The notes under the pieces were generated by a model that made no database searches, was not told the DNA's origin, and was given only the letters and a program-made list of their open reading frames with translations. The translations under genes were made by a program, and so were the position numbers. From NCBI GenBank assembly GCA_029721435.1, contig CM056588.1, positions 36,597,430 through 36,661,429 of the forward strand: 64,000 bases of DNA, given 5' to 3'. The DNA comes from Gymnothorax reevesii. Its lineage: Eukaryota > Chordata > Actinopteri > Anguilliformes > Muraenidae. Shown here piece after piece: positions 54,377 to 64,000 of this stretch; position 1 is the first letter of the stretch; each line of letters starts with the position of its first letter.

Positions 54377-55794
54377 TATTTTATTCCAGAACACAGAACA
54401 GGAAAGGCTCAAAGAATATGCCCTTTATATGTTTGACAAATTATCAAAAAAACACAGAGGTAAAAACAAAAAAAAAAAAAAAGATACTGACAGACAAGGA
54501 TTAAGATATTGAAATTTACTTGAGTATTTTTCCTCTGTCACCAGAAGTGATTATAGTATGCGCTTGGAATTACAAGGCGAGACAGAACTGTGTGCAGTCA
54601 TCTCAGTGTCAGTTTCAAAGACCAGTTTCAGAAAAACCAATTTAGGACCTAACGGGAGCTAAAGTGCGCCGAGCTCATTTTTATCACTTTTCCTTTACAT
54701 TCTCGCGGCTGATATCTTGCAAAGCAGGGACTGAGAGAAATGAAGTCGGGCCGTGCTGAATGCGTAATCAGGGCTGGCTGCACCTGAATGGAGCGGCCCA
54801 TAGAGGAGAGGCACTCAGAACTTAAGAGAACGTAGCCGCCGGCCTGGCCGTCGGAATCGGTCAGCGTTCGGAGGGCACATTAAAGCCACTAAGTCACTCA
54901 CCGTCGAACTAGTTCACACCTGCTTCTTCACCCGAGGCCAGTGGCGTAGCCAGCGGGGGTGCTGAGACACGTCCCTTTTTGACTGCAATTAGTAATTCTC
55001 AATCATTTTCCTTTATTGACCCTTTTTCCAATTATCTGAATTGGCAACAAAAGACACGGTTTCTCTCCATATGTGATCAAACAGCAATGAAATCATGGGC
55101 TAAATTCAGTACAGAAACATAATTTAGTTACCTAACAGGCCAATGCTTGGCGATGACTGAACTGTTCCGCGTTCCAATGAAACGCGAACTTTCACTCTCG
55201 ATATTGTGTGGGTTGGGGAAAAAAAAAAAAAAAAAAAGTGGCATTCGGCAGTTAAATAGGCTACAAAAAGCCTAAAGCTCAAGCTGTTTGCGTGAGAGTC
55301 GACAGGTTTGCAATTTTGAATAACGTTGATTTAAATGCAGTAAATACAGGTCCAGATGAATGACTGGCAGAGTGTGACTTTGTAGTTACCCATTTGCTGC
55401 TGTGGCAAAGCGCTGAAAGTTACGAAAGCCAAGTCTGCTTGCGCTGTCCAATCAAACAGGAGCAACAGCACAAGCATCAAATATTTGATGCCAATGTCCT
55501 AATAAGTCAAATTGTTTAATGTGCTTTTCGAAGGGAGACGAGTAGATTTGATTAATTTTAAATATGAACGTGCATTCCGCTACTGCATTGGATTTGAACT
55601 CTACTCGAAGGATGTTGATTAAAGGGGAAGGTTAGTCACTGAAATGACAGACATAATTAATCAAGATTGTGACCACAAGTATAATATGTGATTTTAAGAG
55701 TAATATCAAGGAAACAAAAAGGAAACAATCTTTATTGTGAAAATACACTAATTTATTAGAACTTTATTATGTTAATTGAATATAAAGTCACTGA

Positions 55795-56960
55795 GAACTT
55801 TATGAGGAACACCATGGGGGGTAAAACCTCCTTTTGCTCCAAAACAGCCTCAGTTTTTCATGGCAAGGATTACGCAGGTCTTTCCGGAACCTCAAACATG
55901 TCTTTGAGATTCTGGTCCATGTTGACATGATTGCATCACACAACTAGACAGTCCAGTCGCCCACGACCGTATGGACGTAGGCCCCAAAAGCCCGCTTCTC
56001 CAGCCTGTACAGCATCCACAAGGAAATCTGTTTCAGCACAAATTATTCGGCCAATACTGTCACCATGGCAACCAAAATCAATACGTGCCATAATTACCAA
56101 ATATGAAAGTAATTGGTCATAAATTGCAGCCTGTACTGCATCCACAAGGAAATCTCTATGTTTTAGTAAAATTTGAGCATTATTCTGCCAATACAGTCGC
56201 TATGGCAACCAAAATCGATAGGTGTCATAAATGAGGTATAACACACGTTCATACCAAATATGAAAGTAATCAGTAAAATATTACAGCCTGTACAGCGTCC
56301 GCAATGCAGTGTTTACGGATGCACCGGTGGAGGCGACGGCGAAGGCGACAAGCATGAATCCATAGTAGCCACCTGACTTTGTCCGGGTGCTACAATTACA
56401 GCAGATTAGTCAGCTGCACAGTCATGCGGGAAATCTCCCATTCTACCACATCTGAAAGGTTCTCCACTGGATTCAGTTCTGGAGCCTGGGGCAGCCATTG
56501 AAGTCATTGTTATGTTTCCAGTTTGAGATGACTTTCAGTTTGTGATATGGTGCATTATCCCGGTGGAAGTAGCCATTAGAAGATGAGTCATTTGTAGCCA
56601 TAAAGGGGAACACATGGTTTGCAGCAATACTCAGATCGGCTCTGGTATTAAAATATTGATTTTTGTTGAGAGGCCCAAATTTGCGTAGAAAACATTCCCC
56701 GCATAATTACACGATTCCCAGAAGCCAGATGCATTGAAAAGACCTGTGGGGTCCATGGATTCAGGCAGTTGATGCCAGATTCTGACTCGGCCATCTGCGA
56801 GTTACAGTATTAAAGTTGATACTCATCACAACAGGCTATGTCTTTCTAACCTTCAGCTCTCCATATGTGGCGAGTCTGTGCTCAGCACAGCCTCGGATCT
56901 GAGTCGAACACGATGTGCTGTAGCTCAACTGCCTGTAGGTTCAACATGATTTTACATCCT
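55795..56960 (-). pseudogene. Tc1-type transposase relic, interrupted
   Basis: Read on the minus strand, fragments match Tc1 transposase. HRDNAPYHKLK near 56545 covers the second Asp, APELNPVENLSDVVEWEI near 56440-56490 covers the Glu, and the C-terminus KQKEVLPPMVFLIKFSVT-type sequence runs at 55800-55850. Many stops and indels. About 450 bp of other sequence (55944-56392) separates the C-terminal part. Confidence 0.75.
55944..56392. mobile_element. insert inside the Tc1 relic, class unknown
   Basis: The Tc1 relic breaks after CATCACACAAC and resumes at AATTACAGCAGATT. The insert starts TAGACAGTCCAGTCG and ends TTTGTCCGGGTGCTAC. Within it a unit with CAGCCTGTACAGCATCCACA and CGCTATGGCAACCAAAATCG is repeated about three times at roughly 130-bp spacing. 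No terminal inverted repeat or coding sequence was seen. Confidence 0.6.
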
Positions 56961-57021
56961 GAGATGTTTTTCTGCTAGCCAGTGTGGAAAACAGTGGTTA
57001 ATGAGTTAGCTGAAACCCCTT

Positions 57022-57270
57022 GAAACTAACTTTTAACTGCGGTTTTCCCTCAAGTACGTTCAAGGTCAGAAAAAGCCTTTTTTTCATGATTTAGGACAAT
57101 GACATGCAAATATTCTGTGTCTGTTGGTGGCAGCACTTCACTGAAACTACATCAGACTTGTATTGACGGAAATATTCAAACCCATGATGCCATGTTTTAA
57201 TGGCCACAGCATTACATCAAACAAAAAATATCTAGATCTTAGACATCATTTCACACACATTTTGCTGTAA
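57022..57270 (+). repeat. dispersed repeat, copy 2 (copy 1 at 44145-44370)
   Basis: Contains CTTGAAACTAACTTTTAACT, AAAAGCCTTTTTTTCATGAT and GGCCACAGCATTACATCAAA in the same order as copy 1, with a 25-bp block (CTGTTGGTGGCAGCACTTCA) not found there. Confidence 0.75.
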
Positions 57271-58156
57271 TTCACATTAAATTGATCTAAAACCCAAGAC
57301 ACTGGTGATTTCACAGATTACCATTACCATTTGAAATGATTGTTTAATTCAATCCAATCTGTAGATATAATAGCCAGGCCCCATCTTCCGAGGCCAACAC
57401 TTCAGAGTACTGAAAATACACTTTGTCATCACAGCCTTATGCAATACTGCAAATGAGCCAGTGTCTGCACAGGAAATTTGCTTTAGGGTCAGGGACACAT
57501 TGTTTTAATACTCCACTGGAGAAATCGAGCCTTTGCACCACATATGTGCACAAATGGACCATCTCCCCAGCCTCCCCCCATTGATTGAAAAAGGGGGTAT
57601 CCCCAAGGCGTCAAATGTCACCCCCACGGACATGGCCAGGGTTTTCATTTGTAGTCATTGTGGGGAAAGGGAGGGGGGAGCCGTGGGGAAAAGAATTAAA
57701 TTTCAAACAAACAATTATTTCAAACAGCGAAAGTAATTTTTGAACATGTGACGAGTTGTGCTTACATATTTCCTAGTTCAACGTTCAGTTACCATGGAGT
57801 ATAAAGGCATTTATTTCAATCAAAAACGTAAAGTGATTCCAAACATTTGAACGGTCCAATTTAAGAAAAGGGAGAGAATATTCTGGCCGCTGCCTCTGAA
57901 CTGAGCCTCACTGAAAGAGCCGAATTTATTCTTATTCCCACACTGGCTCATCTTAACCTGCATTCAATCAAAAACCCAATTCCAAAATGAATTATGAATT
58001 CCAGCCTCTGCTCTTCTGAGGTCAAAAACGGCAAATTCTGTTTTGAAAACAAACAATGGAGAGGGGCTGTGATGATCACTGAATCGGAGGAAAATGATTC
58101 TGCAGCACTTGGGGATTGATTCAGGCCAAATGATTTTAAACAGTGTTGAAAATGTG

Positions 58157-58570
58157 TGCGCGCGCGGGTGTTGTGTGTGCACGGGCGTGAGTGTGTGTGA
58201 GTAAGTGTTTGTGTGCAGGTGTGAGTGAGAGAGAGTGCACGTGTGTGAATGTGTGTGTGTGCGAGTGTCTTTATGCATGCGTGAGAGTCTGTGTGTGCTT
58301 CTCCATGTTTGTGATATATGCAAGTGTGCGTGCGTGTGTGTGCGCATGTGCATGCATGCGTATGTGAGTGCGTGTGAGACTGTGTGCATGTGTGTGTGTG
58401 TGCGCATGTGGGTGCGTGTGAGTGCGTGTGAGACTGTGTGTGTGTGCGCATGTGCGTGCATGCGTATGTGAGTGCGTGTGAGACTGTGTGCGTGTGTGTG
58501 CGCGTATGTGAGTGCGTGTGAGACTGTGTGTGCGTGTGTGCGTGTGTGTGCGCATGTGAGTGCGTGTGAG

Positions 58571-58612
<42 letters not shown>

Positions 58613-58642
58613 TGCGTGCATGCGTATGTGAGTGCGTGTGAG

Positions 58643-58680
<38 letters not shown>
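58157..58680. repeat. TG microsatellite with higher-order repeat
   Basis: TG/TGCG sequence in which a block of about 48 bp (TGAGTGCGTGTGAGACTGTG plus TG runs and GCGCATGTGCGTGCATGCGT) recurs six or more times. The alternating purine-pyrimidine sequence could adopt Z-form. The long Cys/Val and His/Thr open frames are artefacts. Confidence 0.92.
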
Positions 58681-59644
58681 GCAGGCAGTGACTGGAGATT
58701 AACTCCAGGCCGAGCAGCCCGGAAATAAAGAACATTTGAATTTGACAGTGTTGCTCATTTGCAACACAGTCAGAATGGTGCCGCCGCATCAATAAATTTC
58801 ATTACCTGATGCCATTATCCTGTCCGCAAATTACCACAACCTGCAAATGTATTCATGCTGAGATATTCAGATGCTCATTCAACGATTCAAGGTTACACAA
58901 GGGTTTCAACATCCTGCTGCCCATTTTCACTTTTCTGTATGTGCGCTGACCATGGTGCTGAATTTTTTTTTAAGCTGAAGTAATTTCTTGCTTCTTACAT
59001 CGAATAAATATCAATGTATAGACATATCGTATCCAGTGTATTAGGCAATGCCAACATGACCAAATAAAGTTGAGCACTCATTCATCTGACAGGTGTACAG
59101 ACAATGAAAGCCAGTGATCACCCAAGGATGAATGGTCAGCTGAACGCTGTTGCAAAAGCGCTCAGTCATGAACGCCCTACATCAGCTGGGATTCCACTGA
59201 ATCAATTAGGAACACTTTCTCAGTCATGTCTGCAGTCTGTCCCAGCTCAGTAACACAGGGATATCCTGACACAGGAGTCCAGGACTGAAACTCCAGCCAC
59301 TTGCAGGTGTTGTCTGAAGACTCAGCACTTCCTACTGCAGCTCTCCTCCTCAGCTCTGTGTTTATAACTCCACCAGAAGGTTATTCTCACCAGGGTCCTT
59401 TCAGGATATCTCAAAAAGTTGCAGATGGACATCAATGAAATTTAGTGTGTTGATAGTGCTACTGTGCTAAAGAGGCAGTGATTGAATTTCGGTGAAGATC
59501 ATGTTCTTGATCCAGGATCTGAGAAAATTTGTGTAAAGACAGCACTGTCGAGACTCATTTTAAACTGGTGTTCACTGATAATTCCTCCGCCAACGAATTT
59601 CAAAACGGCAGAGGTAATGCCCTCTCCGAGTGCTTTATATACTC

Positions 59645-59776
59645 TTCCAAAAAAGAAATTATACATTGTTGTTAGCATCAATTAATTATACATGAAATGT
59701 TTTGACAAATGAGGAAAACATATTGAAAAGAAAGTGTAATCAATAATTCAATGTTTGTATAGTTTCTTTTTTGGAA
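59645..59776. repeat. inverted repeat, possible tiny MITE
   Basis: TTCCAAAAAAGAAATTATAC at 59645 and the complement of 59749-59776 (TTCCAAAAAAGAAACTATAC) both end in ATTG. A loop of about 80 bp lies between. No target duplication was fixed. Confidence 0.55.
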
Positions 59777-60224
59777 AAGTATAATTTCTTAGATGTTTAG
59801 TTACCTGGACATTATGCTCGCATTTTTACACTTAGCTACAGTGTGCTTTTTTTATTACAGCCTGAAATTATCTCCCAAGAATAGAGGCTTGGAGGGAAAA
59901 GCAACAGGATGATGGATCTCGAGGAACAGGATGAGGGAGCTCTATTTGGCAGGGCCTCAGTCCTGATTCATGTAGACACTTCTGGCACCAGGAGTCTTTA
60001 TTCCCTCGGCTTTTCAGCAATTTTTTAGCCTCTGAAGCTCTCTTTGTGTTGAACGTTTCCCTGAATAAGAGCTGCTGGTGGATGCCAGTAATGTCATGTA
60101 CCATTTCTTCGGCTAAAAAGCAGAGACTCATTTTTTGGCTCATCTGGTCCACATTAACAGAACATTATGCTTATTAGGTGGACACTTTTATACAGAGCGA
60201 TGTACAACAAGCATGAAATACTCA

Positions 60225-60650
60225 GACCCTCCCCGGCCCCCCATTACCCCCCGCCCACGGGATGGCTGATATCAGGCCTGGAAACAAAATGTAAGACAGA
60301 TGGACAGACAGACTGGTGGATGGATGATGAAAGTGTGAAATGGCACAACTACACAATGAGATCATGTATCCTTCCATCAAACTTTGTTATGAAACATCAA
60401 ATGGGTCAGGAGTTAAGGCCCAGAAAAGCTCATGATGGCTGACATTTGGCCTGAAAACCAAGTAACAGGGAGGGACAGACAGACAGACAGGGGAAGGACT
60501 GAAGTATGAAAAAGCACATCTACACAATAAGATGAGGCCAAAAATTACATTTTGTTAAGAAATATTGAACGGTTCAGGAGTTCGGGCGCGGAAAACAAGC
60601 GTCATGGACGGACAGACAGACAAGTGGAAGGACAGCACTCATTCCTATAT
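60225..60650 (+). repeat. long-unit tandem repeat, about three copies
   Basis: A unit of roughly 130-175 bp recurs: GACAGATGGACAGACAGACT (60298), GGGACAGACAGACAGACAGG (60472) and GGACGGACAGACAGACAAG (60605). Each follows a GAAAACMAR-like stretch, with CTACACAATGAGATCATG and CTACACAATAAGATGAGG between. Confidence 0.7.
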
Positions 60651-61196
60651 CTCCACCCACTTTGTGGTGATGGATGGTAAGTGCATAGGCTAAGGTCACT
60701 GAAGCAGCTACACAACAAATCAAACAAGACACCATTCCTCACCTGACGCACTCATGTCAACATTCGTCCTCAGGCACCTGACCCAGATACACGTGCCTCA
60801 CAAGCTACTGCGGCTCAGAAGGGAGCTGTCATCGCGGTCCATCGGTCTCTCTACTTCAAGCCACCCTGAAGTGCAAATAGACTGTTCTTTTCATGTTTCA
60901 ATTTCAAATCAGAATTGTGCATTTCTTTTTTATGAAGAGATAACCCATCACTCCAGGCCACCATTTTAACATTAAGACTGAATGCACAAGACAGATTTTT
61001 TACCTCCTTTCTTCGCACGGTGACTGACAGGACCATTGCCATTGCCATGCCGACGATAACCTTTCAATAAGTCTTCTGACCGAAGTCAGAGGCGGGGTGT
61101 GATGGCGCTCCCACTGAGATGACCGGACAGTACAGTCAGCGATGATACACCCTGCCTTCATGGATCTGATGCTGTGTGGGAGGACTGACCAAGTGT

Positions 61197-61709
61197 TGTG
61201 TGGGTATGAGTGTGTACACGTGTGTACATGGGTATGTGTGTGTGTGCACGCGCGTGTGTGTGTGTGTGTGTGTGTATATGAGATGTGAGCATGTGAGCAG
61301 CTGTTTGAATCAAAGTAGAAAAGAGAGTAACTGAGTGTGAGAGGTAGTGTGTGTGTGCATGAGTATTTGTATGCGTGTGTGCGCGACAAAGTGAGTGTGT
61401 GTGTGTGTGCACATGGATGTGTGCGCATGAGATCCGAGCATGCATGAGTGTGTGTGAGAGAGTGAAGGTGAGTCAGTATGTGAGTGTGTGTGCGCGTACG
61501 TGTGAGTGAGTATTTGTATATGTGACTGTGTGCATGTGGATGTGTGTGTATGAGTGTGTGATGGAGAGCGAGTGTGTGTGAGACCAACACAGCATGTGAG
61601 AGCATAGTGCATGAAATATGAGCATGTGCGTTTGTGCGAGAAAGTGTGTGTGCTTGTGAGAAAGAGAGAGTGAGTGCAGGAGAAAGAGTGAGATAGTGTG
61701 TACGAGAGG

Positions 61710-61752
<43 letters not shown>
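61197..61752. repeat. TG-rich microsatellite cluster
   Basis: About 550 bp of TG with GTGAGAG and GCGCAT interruptions, ending in a pure TG run at 61712-61750. The 292-residue minus-strand frame over it is a His/Thr/Ser artefact. Confidence 0.92.
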
Positions 61753-61753
<1 letters not shown>

Positions 61754-61974
61754 CCAAGAGATGTGCGTGAGCTATGAACAAAAGCCCAGTATGAGTCACT
61801 TGGCAAATACTGAATGTGAGATGTTGATTCACACGGATCCAGCTCATGCCCCAGAGTTCTGCACAGGCTGCCAGACACTGCATTTCAGGGGAATGCCGAC
61901 ATGCTGACAGAAAAACACTGCATTTCTCACCTCCGAAATAACCAGAACAGCACTGAACACCACACAGCCCGCAT

Positions 61975-62310
61975 CCATCCATTCATTTATCCATCCATCT
62001 ATCTATCCATCTATCCATCCATCATCTCACTAGCTTATTCCTGCACAGGGTTGCAGGTCAAGACAGGAGCCTCTTTCAGTATCTAAGATACGACATACAG
62101 GAATACACCGCCAACAATTTTTCAATCCATCACTGGAATCAAACATCATTCACACATACAATCATCCCTATCAGCAATTTAGGGTCTACAATTACCAGAC
62201 CATCTATGTCTTCAGATTGTAGGAGGAAACCGGAGAACCCAGAGAGAACCCGCAGGAACACAGGAAGAACATGCTAAATCCACACAAAGGCCCGATTTGA
62301 ACCCACATGA
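61975..62310 (-). repeat. SINE/LINE-tail-like dispersed repeat with TCCA microsatellite
   Basis: CATCCATCCATT/CTATC tetranucleotides (61975-62025), then CCTGCACAGGGTTGCAGGTC. Later come GTAGGAGGAAACCGGAGAAC and CAGGAAGAACATGCTAAATC, the complement of the conserved part of the repeat at 50728-50880 and similar to 19835-20156. Confidence 0.7.
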
Positions 62311-63734
62311 CAACATCAGTATCATTGTAAAGATAAATACCTACACTGTGACTGGAGTTATTCTCCTCTCTCCACACTCTCAGGAAGGATTAATCGCAGC
62401 CAGAATACACTGAACACATGAATAAGCACCCAAATCCAGCTGAATGCTGCACATACACTGGAGAGCAGTAGCTCTGTTCCTGATGCACTGACCCGCAAAG
62501 TACATGATGCACAGCTACGCTTTTGAGCATCATACACCATATCATATGTATTGCAGCATTTGGAATACTGAAGTTTCTTCTTCCAATAAACAAGAGGGAA
62601 ACCTGAATGGTACCACAGCAGACAAGGAAAAGTGTTTTTTTTTTTTTTTTAAACTTTCGGCCATTTTAGGCATGGAAAAGGTGCAAGGTCTACAAATTGA
62701 CCCAAACCACAATGACTATGACACTCCCAAAATTCATCAGAAACGCCGAATTTTATCAGGGCGACATCTGAGAGTCACCAGGACCACTGAAGGTTGAGGG
62801 TATAAGGCACAGGGATATCTCACTGGAGAGGCAGCGTTCCACTAATTTCCCAATAAAGAGCTGGTGGAACGCAGACCCGGGAAGCAGCAGCTGTTCTGTG
62901 CGTTTGAGCGAGGCCTTTTACCGTGGGTGCTTATGAGGAACCGCAGGAGTTTGGGCGGGCAGAAAATGAAAAACAATCGCCGCTCTGGCCTCGTTTAGCG
63001 GTAAATATCAGCCGAGCGTGTGAATTATTGCTCTGGGAGTGCGTAATGCCCACTTTACGTTCCACAGGACCCATCTGGAAAAATGAAGACTTCGCCCGAT
63101 ATAGGACACAAATCAGTGGCAGCCCGCGGAAACCCGGCATCACTCACCCAACCGCCACGCCCACAGCGTGCGTAAACTATTCACCACACGGCACGCAGTG
63201 TAAATATAACACACACGGCACGCGCTGGGTTCCTGTGGATAAACTCTGTTCAGTACATAAAGTCCATGCAGCGAAACAAGCAATAGAGATAAACAGAAGT
63301 GTAGTGGGAGAGGGACATTCCTAACCACCCACACGGTGCGAAAACTGTAAACTCCGTTTCACGTTTCTCACGCTGCGCTGTGTAATTGAAGTAATTTATT
63401 ATATAAACACGAGTACCACAACTAACTGTAACAAACACAGTTTATCACGACTCATAAAATGGTCCCGTTTCACTTAGTTCTGCCTTGCGTGATCGGAATG
63501 CTACTTCAGCGGCAACAGCAATCAAATTATTTATTTGTGAATCCAGGGGGCAATGCAAAACAAAGTAATCAAGTACGATAGTCGAGCATTGATAAAACAC
63601 ACGATAAACGAAACTGTCACCTGAATAAAAGCCGCATTAGTTCAGCCCAGGATGAAACCCCCAGGCCCTGACTTCCTTCGTAAGTCATTTAAAATTTCTA
63701 CAAACAGCCCATCATCACGACTGTTGAAATGCTG

Positions 63735-64000
63735 AAAATCCAAATAGAGCTGTGTGTCCTAAGAGTGGTTTGTGTTCTGGGAAAGCTGCATGCCTTTACA
63801 GGGATGAGCCTTCTGATTGTAGCTTGTGTCCTGATGAAGCTTAGTCCCCTGATAGTATTTTTATTTTTGTCCAGACATACAGGAGTGAGTATGTCGGGAT
63901 CGCGGTGTGTGTCCTAACATGGCTGTGTATCCTGATAGTGGTTTGTGTCCTGACAGAGGTGTACATCCAGATAGTGTGGTGTGTCCTGACATTGTTGTGT
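63735..64000. repeat. degenerate minisatellite running off the window
   Basis: A unit near GTGTGTCCTGATAGTGGTTT repeats at roughly 20-25 bp spacing with many changes, more regular toward the window end. The short open frames over it are artefacts. Confidence 0.75.

Noticed and set aside
61011..61060. Possible upstream exon reading VIVGMAMAMVLSVTVRRKE before GGTAAAA
   Set aside because: Hydrophobic and followed by a donor-like GT, but it has a stop immediately upstream, a poor acceptor and no resemblance to the expected WKRP-type exon.
61928..61990. Possible exon AGCVVFSAVLVISE before GTGAGA
   Set aside because: The donor fits, but upstream is a GGAT tetranucleotide repeat with no acceptor, and the frame does not match the family.

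Overview
This is eukaryotic, vertebrate DNA and almost certainly from a teleost fish. The evidence is one spliced gene with very long introns, dense (CA)n/(TG)n tracts, several Tc1-type DNA transposon relics, an L1-type LINE fragment, tRNA-headed SINE-like repeats and many short hairpin transposons (MITEs). The repeat mix would suit an ostariophysan such as a catfish or characin, but that is a guess. There is no bacterial or viral gene organisation.

The only host gene I can support lies on the minus strand. It is the middle and downstream part of entrep2 (older name fam189a1), a four-pass membrane adaptor whose PPxY motifs recruit NEDD4-type ubiquitin ligases. Seven exons were reconstructed from reading frame, splice sites and phase. 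In transcription order they are 39116-39006, 23879-23748, 16166-16059, 8755-8595, 4275-4140, 1204-1126 and 877 to about 127. All junction phases agree, giving about 492 consecutive codons. They encode transmembrane segment 3, a Cys-rich loop, transmembrane segment 4, the PPxY tail and a long Ser/Pro-rich tail. The signal/N-terminal exons are beyond 64000 and the last coding exon(s) are before position 1.

The rest is intron. Region by region: 1205-4139 is mostly unique. 4276-8594 carries a 37-bp minisatellite beside the PPxY exon. 8756-16058 holds a three-level nested transposon (Tc1 relic containing a SINE containing an L1 fragment). 16167-23747 holds TTAA-flanked MITEs and a 20-bp minisatellite. 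23880-39005 holds a well-preserved Tc1, a 2.3-kb purine-rich 13-bp minisatellite that creates very long false open frames on both strands, a 2.2-kb TTAA element, a long inverted-repeat element and a 33-bp minisatellite split by a MITE. 39117-64000 holds more MITEs, SINE-like repeats, Tc1 relics and large TG tracts.

No new multi-gene system is visible. The most interesting material is the repeat structure: insertions with exact target duplications, minisatellites that abut exons, and a splice donor built from a microsatellite.
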